A DNA stretch of 64,000 bases, from NCBI RefSeq assembly GCF_012927205.1, contig NZ_JABBGC010000001.1:930001-994000 (forward strand), in the 5' to 3' direction. The position numbers and the translations under genes are program-made. This document shows positions 43,361-50,991 of this stretch, piece by piece. The number at the start of each line of letters is the position of its first letter. Position 1 is the stretch's first letter. The notes under the pieces were generated by a model, which was not told the origin of the DNA, made no database searches, and saw only the letters and a program-made list of their open reading frames with translations. Origin of the DNA: Chitinophaga fulva (GTDB lineage Bacteria; Bacteroidota; Bacteroidia; Chitinophagales; Chitinophagaceae).

Positions 43361-44368
43361 ATGAAAAGGATCTTAATCGTTGCAGTACTTTTGTGGAGCA
43401 GTTTGTTGCCCTGGCAGTCTTTTGCCCAGGTAGACCCTCACTTTTCCCAGTATTATGCTTATCCGCTCTGGCTAAACCCGGCGCTGACAGGCATAATTGA
43501 CGGGGATTACAGGGTTTCAGGGAATTACCGCAACCAATGGGCAAACTATGGAAAGCCCTTCTCTACCGCCGGTGTTTCCGTAGATGCTGCCACAGATAAG
43601 AATATTGGGGTAGGCCTCAATGTCCTCAATATGTCTGCCGGTGATGCCGGATATAACTTCTTCAATGCCATGGCCAGTGTATCTTACACCGGTGTGCGGT
43701 TTGGACAGACTAAAACCAGCCAGATCGTATTCGGTATCCAGGGTGGTCTCATCAACCGCCGCGTAGATCCGGCCAAGTTCCAGACAGGCAGTCAATATAA
43801 GCCCACCATCGGCTTCGATCCCAGCATTGCCAACGGTGAAAATGTGACGACCACCTCTTCTACCGTTTTTGATGCCGGTGCTGGCGCCATGTTCTTCGAT
43901 GGTAATCCTAATCATATGCTCAATCCCTTCGTAGGGTTTGCAGCAGCACACCTCACCGGCCCGAAAGATCCTTTCGCCGGAACGGGTGAGGGAAAGAAAC
44001 TGCCGGTACGTTACCTCGTGCATGGCGGTACCAAAATTAAACTCAATGAAACGGTAAGCCTTACTCCTACAGGCCTTTATATGCGCCAGGGCAACGCCGA
44101 AGAAGTAGTGGCCGGCATGTATGCGCAACTGCTGGTAACCCCCGATTTCGATTTCCTGGTAGGTGGTAACTACCGCTTTAACGATGCAGTAATCCCTTTT
44201 GCCGGCTTCCATTTCAAAGGATTTGTCCTTGGCCTCAGTTATGACGCCAATACTTCAAATATGCGCCGCCTTGTCAACGGCAGCCAAAGCTTTGAAATCT
44301 CCCTTTCCTTTATCAGCAGGAAAAGAAGGGTGCTAAATGAAGAATACTTCATCTGCCCGAGATTATAA
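43361..44368 (+). CDS. PorP/SprF family type IX secretion membrane protein
   Basis: A 335-residue outer-membrane protein with a signal peptide (ILIVAVLLWSSLLPWQSFAQ) and the PorP/SprF landmarks VDPHFSQYYAYPLWLNPALTG, YRNQWANYGKPFSTAGVSVD, followed by alternating beta strands and a C-terminal GFHFKGFVLGLSYDANTS. In Flavobacterium johnsoniae SprF is needed for export of the adhesin SprB, whose gene lies just upstream; here too the giant type B protein is upstream, which predicts a dedicated partner. PorE-like gene follows. Confidence 0.95.
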   Translation: MKRILIVAVLLWSSLLPWQSFAQVDPHFSQYYAYPLWLNPALTGIIDGDYRVSGNYRNQWANYGKPFSTAGVSVDAATDKNIGVGLNVLNMSAGDAGYNFFNAMASVSYTGVRFGQTKTSQIVFGIQGGLINRRVDPAKFQTGSQYKPTIGFDPSIANGENVTTTSSTVFDAGAGAMFFDGNPNHMLNPFVGFAAAHLTGPKDPFAGTGEGKKLPVRYLVHGGTKIKLNETVSLTPTGLYMRQGNAEEVVAGMYAQLLVTPDFDFLVGGNYRFNDAVIPFAGFHFKGFVLGLSYDANTSNMRRLVNGSQSFEISLSFISRKRRVLNEEYFICPRL

Positions 44369-44440
44369 GGATAACGTCACACAAGTGGATATAACAGAAG
44401 TGGATACATTATTTCTCCAGACCATAGAATTAGAACCTTC

Positions 44441-46498
44441 ATGAAAAAAATTACACTTCTTGTACTGGTAATTTTTGCAGGGCTGATTAATTCGATACAG
44501 GCGCAATACGTAGTTGATTTCAAACATACGGCAGACGTATATTACAACGCCAAGGACTATTATTCGGCAGCACAGTATTATAATAAAGCCTTGGGCACTT
44601 TCAAGGTAAAACCAGAACAGATATTGCCTTATGCCATCGCCAACGCAGCCCCTCCCAGCGGTAAGTTTAAAGACTATCAACAGGTGGTGTCCCGGCTGGC
44701 AGAATCCTATCGGCTTTATCATGACTTTGGAAACGCTGAAACCTGGTATTCCCAGGTGGTAGGTTTCAACAACCCCCAGTACTTACAAGCCAAATACTGG
44801 TACGGCATATGCCTGAGAGCCAATGGAAAATTTGATGAAGCACTTAAACAGTTCAACGAATTTAAAACCAACTATACCGGTGCAGACGAACTGTCTGCCC
44901 GTGTGCCAATGGAAATAGCCAACTGTGAATTTGCTTTGAGCGAAGCTAATAAACAACCCCGCTATACCATTGCAAAACTGTCAGGTAATGTAAACGAAGG
45001 TGGCGCCAATTATGCGCCCGTGGTGATGGGTCCCAATACGCTGTTGTTTACTTCTTCCCGCGCGGAAACCCCGCCGCTGCCAACTAAACAGGCCGTTGAA
45101 AAGAAGAAGGACAGAAGAGGCACGCCCTATGTAAACGACCTCTATACTGCCAGCGGTACCGGCAGTGATTTTAGCAGCAGCCAGAAACTGAACATACCAG
45201 CAGCCAAAGGATATGATCAGGGTGTTTCTTCTGTTTCCCCCGATGGAAACTCGATGTACATGACCCGCTGGTCAGTCAAAGATGGTGTGAAACAGGCTGC
45301 TATCTACCTAAGTACCAAACAAAACGGCACCTGGACAGAGCCGCAAAAAATGGGCGACAATATCAATATGAATGGTTATAACTCCATGCAGCCTTATATC
45401 ACTGCTGATGGCAGATACCTGCTGTTTGCCTCTAACAGGCCCGGTGGTATGGGTAAATATGATATCTGGTACTGCGTGATGAACAGCAATGCCCCCGGTA
45501 ATGCCCGTAATATGGGTACTACTATCAATACTAAAGATGAAGAACAGGCACCTTTTTATGATGCCGAGAAAAATGTGCTGGTGTTTAGCTCAGATGGCCG
45601 CGTGGGCCTCGGTGGACTGGATTTCTTCCAGAGCGAAGGTGATTTTGGTTCCTGGTCTACTCCCGTGAATATGGGAAAACCATTGAACTCGTCCAAAGAT
45701 GATATCTATTACTCCGCAATGGATAATACACATCCCTTTGCAGAAGGATTTATCAGTTCTGACCGTGAATCCGTTTGCTGTCTGGAAGTGTTCAGTATCA
45801 AAAGGGTCCGGAAAATGGCCAGTGGCCTGATCGTGGACTGTGATACCCATCAGCCGTTGGCCGGAGCTACTATTACACTCCTCGATACGGTAAGGCAGAA
45901 AACACTGAACAAAATAACTCTTGACGCTACCGGCCGCTACTCCTTTGAAGTAGACCCGCAACGTTATTATAAAATCATTGCAGAGAAAGAAAACTACTTT
46001 ACCAAGAGCCTCTACTTTAAATCAGATGAGCTCACCAGGGTGGATTCTCTCGACAATCCCACGCTCTGCCTCAAACATTATGAAGTGGAGAAACCGATTG
46101 TCCTGAACAATATCTACTATGATTTTGGGAAAGCGACCCTGCGCCCAGAATCCAAAGTTGTACTGGATACGGTGGTGGATATGCTGAATGATAACCCCAA
46201 ACTGATGATCGAAATGTCTGCACATACAGACAGTGTCGGGTCTGATAAATTTAACCAGAAACTGTCTCAGTCACGCGCACAATCCTGTGTGGACTACCTG
46301 ATCAGCAGAGGTGTTTCTTCCCAGCGGTTGATAGCAAAAGGATATGGCAAGTCCCGTCCTATTGCACCGAATTCACTGCCTAACCACAAAGACAATCCGG
46401 AAGGCCGTCAGAAAAACAGGCGTACAGAATTTAAAGTATTGCGCAAACAGATGCCTGTGCTGACCAATAATACCAACGAAAACCAGTCATCACAATAG
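44441..46498 (+). CDS. PorE-like TPR/beta-propeller/OmpA protein
   Basis: A 685-residue envelope protein with signal peptide (ITLLVLVIFAGLINSIQAQ). Domains in order: TPR repeats (VYYNAKDYYSAAQYYNKAL, then WYGICLRANGKFDEALKQF), a PD40/WD40-like propeller (VSPDGNSMYMTRW, YITADGRYLLFASNRPGG), a carboxypeptidase regulatory-like domain (DTHQPLAGATITLLDT), and a C-terminal OmpA peptidoglycan-binding domain (NIYYDFGKATLRPES, AHTDSVGSD, KNRRTEF). This layout equals PorE, which ties the T9SS to peptidoglycan. It is about 70 nt after the PorP/SprF gene and is ended by a strong terminator. Confidence 0.93.
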   Translation: MKKITLLVLVIFAGLINSIQAQYVVDFKHTADVYYNAKDYYSAAQYYNKALGTFKVKPEQILPYAIANAAPPSGKFKDYQQVVSRLAESYRLYHDFGNAETWYSQVVGFNNPQYLQAKYWYGICLRANGKFDEALKQFNEFKTNYTGADELSARVPMEIANCEFALSEANKQPRYTIAKLSGNVNEGGANYAPVVMGPNTLLFTSSRAETPPLPTKQAVEKKKDRRGTPYVNDLYTASGTGSDFSSSQKLNIPAAKGYDQGVSSVSPDGNSMYMTRWSVKDGVKQAAIYLSTKQNGTWTEPQKMGDNINMNGYNSMQPYITADGRYLLFASNRPGGMGKYDIWYCVMNSNAPGNARNMGTTINTKDEEQAPFYDAEKNVLVFSSDGRVGLGGLDFFQSEGDFGSWSTPVNMGKPLNSSKDDIYYSAMDNTHPFAEGFISSDRESVCCLEVFSIKRVRKMASGLIVDCDTHQPLAGATITLLDTVRQKTLNKITLDATGRYSFEVDPQRYYKIIAEKENYFTKSLYFKSDELTRVDSLDNPTLCLKHYEVEKPIVLNNIYYDFGKATLRPESKVVLDTVVDMLNDNPKLMIEMSAHTDSVGSDKFNQKLSQSRAQSCVDYLISRGVSSQRLIAKGYGKSRPIAPNSLPNHKDNPEGRQKNRRTEFKVLRKQMPVLTNNTNENQSSQ

Positions 46499-46558
46499 AC
46501 CAAAAGTAAGCGGGACCTGTCCCGGATTACTTTTCCATATCCTAATAAAAAACAGGAG

Positions 46559-46590
46559 AATAGCCGGCGTAATGCCGGCTATTTCTTTTT
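46559..46590 (+). terminator. Terminator of the T9SS gene cluster
   Basis: 10-bp stem AATAGCCGGC / GCCGGCTATT with a 5-nt loop followed by TCTTTTT, about 60 nt after the PorE-like stop. A second, weaker hairpin precedes it at 46505-46533. Confidence 0.9.
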
Positions 46591-46630
46591 CATCACTCTA
46601 TACCAGAACAGTTTTAAGTGGTATAAATAC

Positions 46631-47146
46631 TTAGTTGGATTTACCAAAATTGCCGATTCCAATGGTATCCTTAGAGAAACGGCTATGTATTACCTTGAGG
46701 TGGCCTATATAAGCAACAGCATCGTTATACCGGAAAGGTATTTCTTTGGTAGCGCCTGCAGCCTGCCGTAAGGTGATCTTATTTACATTTTTGAACAGTT
46801 CCACAGCCAGTGCAGCACCATTGCCTTTTGCTTCGAGGGCCTGCAGTGTATCAGTTGTAGGTGTAGTGTAGTTACCGCCAAGGAAATACACCTGGTGTAC
46901 CGTGTCCTTTTTGTTAGTCAACATTACTAATGTTACATTGATAGAACTGTCGGTGTTTTCATAAATCGAAACAGTGCCGGTTATCCGGGCAGCGTTAGTA
47001 CCGGTACCCACTAAATTATAAGAGGTGCTGCGCGTTTTGGGTGTAGGATCAGGATTGTCGTCCTTGTTACAGGAGGTGAAGGCAATACCCAATACGGTAG
47101 CAGCTACGACTCCCACTTTGAGAGCGTGTTGATGAAGCATAAACAT
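46631..47146 (-). CDS. Hypothetical lipoprotein
   Basis: A protein of about 171 residues from ATG at 47146 (MFMLHQHALKVGVVAA); a further ATG at 47140 is also possible, and the frame extends to 47290 without good reason. It has a lipoprotein signal (GVVAATVLGIAFTSCNKDD, Cys near 27) followed by a charged linker DNPDPTPKTR. The rest is beta-rich: ARITGTVSIYENTDSSINVT and HQVYFLGGNY, which loosely recalls CHRD-type domains. No firm family. Probably surface or periplasmic. Confidence 0.75.
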   Translation of the reverse strand: MFMLHQHALKVGVVAATVLGIAFTSCNKDDNPDPTPKTRSTSYNLVGTGTNAARITGTVSIYENTDSSINVTLVMLTNKKDTVHQVYFLGGNYTTPTTDTLQALEAKGNGAALAVELFKNVNKITLRQAAGATKEIPFRYNDAVAYIGHLKVIHSRFSKDTIGIGNFGKSN

Positions 47147-47413
47147 GGTGTTTGTTTTACGAGAGTTAAATTTGGTTAAGTTGACTTTTGGTTTCCTTAC
47201 TATAATTATTGGTTTCCTTAAAAGGCTCAGCGCGCTGCCTACTGCGATATTAAACGGAAGGCAGTAATAAATGTTACATCCGCTGTGCAAAAATAATATA
47301 GAGATATCTTGTGTATGCTGTGAAAGTCTTTCCTGTATTAGGTTTTATGGTATAGTATTTTTTTTGAAAGTGTCAAGTGGAAGTTGCAACAATGTTTTCT
47401 TGTAGTCCCGGAA

Positions 47414-47467
47414 TTTGCACTTTTCAAAAAAACGGCTACTTTTGTTTTACATCGTACTGATGTAAAA
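47414..47467 (+). promoter_or_regulatory. Promoter and operator-like palindrome of the MATE gene
   Basis: A textbook Bacteroidota promoter: TTTG at 47414-47417, 19 nt, TACTTTTG at 47437-47444. Immediately after it, at the expected transcription start, lies a perfect 9-bp inverted repeat TTTTACATC (47445-47453) / GATGTAAAA (47459-47467) with a 5-bp spacer. A dimeric repressor of TetR or MarR type bound here would block transcription. No regulator gene is adjacent. The leader to the MATE start at 47586 is about 135 nt. Confidence 0.7.
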
Positions 47468-47585
47468 ATGGTAGCATATGAAAAACTAATTTAAACACGG
47501 ACCTTCCGTGTTTATCATTCCCCGCTCTTGAATCTTTAATGGTGGCTGCTTGCAGGCACTAAGTTTACATTTTAACATATTGGAC

Positions 47586-49001
47586 ATGCCTTTCTTTAAA
47601 CGGGCAAAGGTACGCGTAGTTCATTTTTTTGAACTGTTTCGTATAGCTGTTGCCGGAACAGAAAAAGAGTTTACAACCGGTAGTATCAACCGGGCTATAT
47701 TTTTATTGGCTATTCCCATGGTGCTGGAGATGGCCATGGAATCGCTGTTTGCGGTAGTGGACATTTTCTTTGTCAGCCATCTGGGGGTGAATGCCATTAC
47801 TACTGTTGGGCTAACAGAATCTGTATTGACGTTGGTTTATACCTGCGCCATGGGGTTGAGTATGGCCGCTACTGCGGTGGTGGCGCGGCGTACCGGGGAA
47901 AAGAACCCTGAAGAAGCTGCTCATGCTGCTATGCAGGCACTGTATGTGGCCTTGGTACTGTCGGTGATCATCAGTATTGTCGGCTTTGTTTTTTCCCGTG
48001 ATATTTTATTGCTGATGGGAGCTTCTGTAGAAGTGGCTGATTACGGTACTGGTTATACGAAAATACTGTTGACCGGTAACCTGGTGATAGTATTGTTATT
48101 CCTGATCAACGGTATTTTCCGGGGTGCTGGCGATGCTGCATTGGCCATGCGTTCGCTGTGGCTTGCCAACGGGTTGAATATTATACTATGCCCGCTGCTG
48201 ATCAACGGTTGGGGGCCGGTACCTGCGATGGGGCTGCAGGGAGCCGCATTGGCGACTTTCATCGGCCGTGGCACAGGTGTTTGTTACCAGGTTTATCACC
48301 TGATAAGGGGAAAAGACCTGATCCGTATTACAAAGGAGCAGTTGGCACCCGCCTGGAATACGATTGTGTCTATCCTGAAGCTCGCTGCAGGCAGTACCGC
48401 ACAAATGCTGATCGCCTCTGCCAGCTGGATTTTTCTGGTCCGGATTATTTCCTATTTCGGAAAAGACGCCGTGGCGGGTTATACGATCGCTATCAGGGTC
48501 GTAATTTTTACGATTTTGCCGGCATGGGGTATGGCCAACGCGGCGGCGGCACTGGTGGGGCAGAATTTGGGTGCCCAACAGCCGGACAGGGCGGAGAAAT
48601 CGGTGTGGCGAGCGGCTTTCCTGAATATGGTCTTCCTCGGGGTGGTGGGCCTTGTTTTCCTGACAGGCGCCCCGGTGATCATAAAGCTATTCTCCCCGGA
48701 GGCTGATGTAGTCACCTATGGAGTACAATGTTTACGCCTGATGAGCCTTGGATACGTGTTTTATGCTTACGGGATGGTGATTACCCAGTCGTTTAACGGC
48801 GCTGGTGATACCCGCACCCCTACCCTGATCAATTTGGTGGCGCTATGGATGTTCCAGGTGCCGCTGGCTTATTCCTTGTCGATATGGCTCCATTGGGGGC
48901 CGCAAGGAGTTTTCTGGGCTATCGCGATTGCTGAGTCCATGATGGCTGTAGCGGGAGTGCTGTTATTCCGCCGCGGTACATGGAAACAGGTAAAGATTTA
49001 A
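47586..49001 (+). CDS. MATE family efflux transporter
   Basis: A 471-residue multidrug/sodium antiporter from ATG at 47586 (MPFFKRAKVR); an earlier frame from 47550 adds 12 residues. It has about twelve membrane helices, the family start INRAIFLLAIPMVLEMAMES, the interior repeat VDIFFVSHLGVNAITTVGLTE, GMGLSMAATAVVARRTGEKN-like motif in the first half, and IAIRVVIFTILPAWGMANAA in the second. The promoter with palindrome upstream suggests induction by a ligand-responsive repressor. Confidence 0.93.
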   Translation: MPFFKRAKVRVVHFFELFRIAVAGTEKEFTTGSINRAIFLLAIPMVLEMAMESLFAVVDIFFVSHLGVNAITTVGLTESVLTLVYTCAMGLSMAATAVVARRTGEKNPEEAAHAAMQALYVALVLSVIISIVGFVFSRDILLLMGASVEVADYGTGYTKILLTGNLVIVLLFLINGIFRGAGDAALAMRSLWLANGLNIILCPLLINGWGPVPAMGLQGAALATFIGRGTGVCYQVYHLIRGKDLIRITKEQLAPAWNTIVSILKLAAGSTAQMLIASASWIFLVRIISYFGKDAVAGYTIAIRVVIFTILPAWGMANAAAALVGQNLGAQQPDRAEKSVWRAAFLNMVFLGVVGLVFLTGAPVIIKLFSPEADVVTYGVQCLRLMSLGYVFYAYGMVITQSFNGAGDTRTPTLINLVALWMFQVPLAYSLSIWLHWGPQGVFWAIAIAESMMAVAGVLLFRRGTWKQVKI

Positions 49002-49027
49002 CCTTTTTTCCTTTCTCAGGAAGATGT

Positions 49028-49035
49028 TACCTTTG
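49028..49035 (+). promoter_or_regulatory. -7 box of the PfkB kinase gene
   Basis: TACCTTTG matches the Bacteroidota -7 consensus TAnnTTTG exactly, 48 nt before the start codon. The -33 region is only a T-run (about 49003-49009). Confidence 0.5.
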
Positions 49036-49082
49036 CCTGGTTTTGTATTAAATTTTAAACTAATAAACTTCAGGAAAATAAC

Positions 49083-50006
49083 ATGGCTCTTACAGTCGTA
49101 GGCACAATGGCGTTTGATGAAATTGAAACGCCCTTTGGTAAATCAGGAAAAATCATTGGCGGTTCCGCCACTTATATCGCATGGGCTGCCTCTAATTTTG
49201 TACAACCGGTTAACCAGGTTTCCGTGGTGGGTGAAGATTTCCCACAGACTGAGCTGGACGCGCTGACTGCCAGAGGTGTGGCATTAGACGGAGTACAGGT
49301 GAAGAAAGGCGAAAAATCTTTCTACTGGTCCGGTAAATACCACATGGACATGAACACCCGCGACTCGCTGGTGACTGACCTGAACGTATTGGCGGACTTC
49401 AATCCGGTTATCCCGGACAGCTACCAGGGCAGCGAATTCCTCATTCTCGGCAACCTCACGCCGCAGGTACAGATGAGCGTAATCGACCAGCTGACGGTTC
49501 GTCCTAAGCTGATCGTGATGGACACCATGAACTTCTGGATGGAAGTAGCCATGGAAGACCTGCTGAAAGTGCTGAAGAAAGTGGACCTGTTGATGGTGAA
49601 CGACAGCGAAGCGCGTCAGCTGAGCGGTGAATACTCCCTGGTGAAAGCAGCTAAAAAAATCCTGACCATGGGCCCCCGTTACCTGATCATCAAAAAAGGT
49701 GAACACGGTGCGCTGCTTTTCCATGAAAACCATGTGTTCTTCGCTCCTGCCATGCCGTTAGATGATGTATACGACCCAACCGGCGCCGGTGATACCTTCG
49801 CTGGTGGTTTTATCGGTTACCTGGCTAAAACCCGCGATATCTCCTTCGAAAACATGAAGACCGCGATCATCGTAGGTTCTGCTATGGCTTCCTTCTGCGT
49901 GGAAAAATTTGGTACTTCCCGCCTGAAAGAAGTAACGCATGAAGAACTGAATGCCCGTCTGGAACAGTTTGTTCAGCTGGTAAACTTCGACATCGACCTG
50001 GTATAG
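49083..50006 (+). CDS. PfkB family sugar/nucleoside kinase
   Basis: A 307-residue ribokinase-fold kinase: MALTVVGTMAFDEIETPFGK, the substrate-side GGSATYIAWAASNF, and the C-terminal signature DPTGAGDTFAGGFIGYLA near residues 229-246, whose Asp is the catalytic base. The exact substrate (ribose, adenosine or another sugar) cannot be told from the sequence. Standing alone with its own terminator, it is not part of a sugar operon. Confidence 0.92.
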   Translation: MALTVVGTMAFDEIETPFGKSGKIIGGSATYIAWAASNFVQPVNQVSVVGEDFPQTELDALTARGVALDGVQVKKGEKSFYWSGKYHMDMNTRDSLVTDLNVLADFNPVIPDSYQGSEFLILGNLTPQVQMSVIDQLTVRPKLIVMDTMNFWMEVAMEDLLKVLKKVDLLMVNDSEARQLSGEYSLVKAAKKILTMGPRYLIIKKGEHGALLFHENHVFFAPAMPLDDVYDPTGAGDTFAGGFIGYLAKTRDISFENMKTAIIVGSAMASFCVEKFGTSRLKEVTHEELNARLEQFVQLVNFDIDLV

Positions 50007-50020
50007 ACCTGGTAAATAAT

Positions 50021-50060
50021 AAAAAGAGAGGCCAACCTTTTTAGGTTGGCCTCTCTTTTT
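50021..50060. terminator. Bidirectional terminator between PfkB and S1/P1 nuclease genes
   Basis: Perfect 18-bp stem (AAAAAGAGAGGCCAACCT and its complement) with a TTTT loop between convergent genes. Confidence 0.92.
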
Positions 50061-50071
50061 TAACATCATAG

Positions 50072-50091
50072 CCCAGGGCTTCAGCCCTGGG
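50072..50091. repeat. REP-like GC-rich palindrome
   Basis: CCCAGGGCTTCAGCCCTGGG, an 8-bp inverted repeat with a 4-nt centre, between the convergent terminator and the S1/P1 stop. It is closely related to the copy at 56357-56376. Confidence 0.65.
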
Positions 50092-50096
50092 AGCAA

Positions 50097-50888
50097 TTAT
50101 TTGAAGATGCCATTCAGGATGGTCGCAAGGCGCAGGCCACCTTTCAAAAGCTGGTTGTTCATGTCTTCTACAAACACATAGTTGTAGCGGTAGCTGAGTT
50201 TGGAGTCAGGTTTGGTATAACCGTACACTTTGTCCGCCAGCAGGTGGGATTCAAACATCCAGTCGGCGATAGTGCCGCTTTGCAGGGCTTTCACCCGTGC
50301 AGGAGTAGCAATGTCGATGGCTTTGGTGTATTCAGTATAGCTGAGCTGCTGAAAGTCGATCAGTTGTTCGTCCCATACGCGGTGCAGGTTGGATGGCTGA
50401 TTGAACCACATTACATTGATTTTGTTGCCGCCCATGTCTTCATCACGGCCAACGTGCAGCGGCTGGTGCATGTCGCCCATCAGGTGTACGAGGAAAGTAA
50501 GGGAGAAAAGTTTCTTGTCTTTAGCCAGTTGTTTGTTTTTCAGGTCACGGATCATGGCCTGGGTTTCGGTGTACAGGTTTTCACCGGTAGCAGCCTTCAG
50601 GAGGCTGTCAAATTCTGTGCGGCTGACATTGGCCGGGAAATCGAGGTAGTGCCAGGTATTGGTATGGTCGTACTGGTGGGTGGTATCGGATTTGATGAAA
50701 TCCGGCCAGTTGGCGATCATAGGCAGGCTTTGACGCCCCAGGATATTGGCCACGGCTTTTTTAGCTTGTGGGGTCAGGTGCTGCCAGGCAATCTCTGCTA
50801 CAATGCGGTGCCCGTTAGGCCCCCAGGCAAAGCTGGCTAAAGGGAATAAAAAGGCCAGAATCAGGCCTGTCAGAATCTTTTTTCTCAT
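50097..50888 (-). CDS. S1/P1 family nuclease, exported
   Basis: A 263-residue zinc-dependent single-strand nuclease with a signal peptide (ILTGLILAFLFPLASFAW). The mature N-terminus WGPNGHRIVAEIAWQHL supplies the first zinc ligands (Trp and His), then YDHTNTWHYLDFP, LVHLMGDMHQPLHVGRDEDMGG and HRVWDEQLID give the rest in the usual order. It would digest RNA or single-strand DNA in the periplasm or outside. A -7-like TACTTTTG (50912-50919, minus strand) is 24 nt upstream of the start. Confidence 0.94.
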   Translation of the reverse strand: MRKKILTGLILAFLFPLASFAWGPNGHRIVAEIAWQHLTPQAKKAVANILGRQSLPMIANWPDFIKSDTTHQYDHTNTWHYLDFPANVSRTEFDSLLKAATGENLYTETQAMIRDLKNKQLAKDKKLFSLTFLVHLMGDMHQPLHVGRDEDMGGNKINVMWFNQPSNLHRVWDEQLIDFQQLSYTEYTKAIDIATPARVKALQSGTIADWMFESHLLADKVYGYTKPDSKLSYRYNYVFVEDMNNQLLKGGLRLATILNGIFK

Positions 50889-50911
50889 GAGTAAGTCAGT
50901 GATTGAAAGGG

Positions 50912-50919
50912 CAAAAGTA
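50912..50919 (-). promoter_or_regulatory. -7 box of the S1/P1 nuclease gene
   Basis: TACTTTTG on the minus strand, an exact TAnnTTTG match, 24 nt before the start codon. No convincing -33 box. Confidence 0.45.
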
Positions 50920-50991
50920 AAGCTCTTTTTTTAACACTTTGACACGTATCATTTTAGTATTTTTACATACTGCTCAAATGAAATTTTCAAT

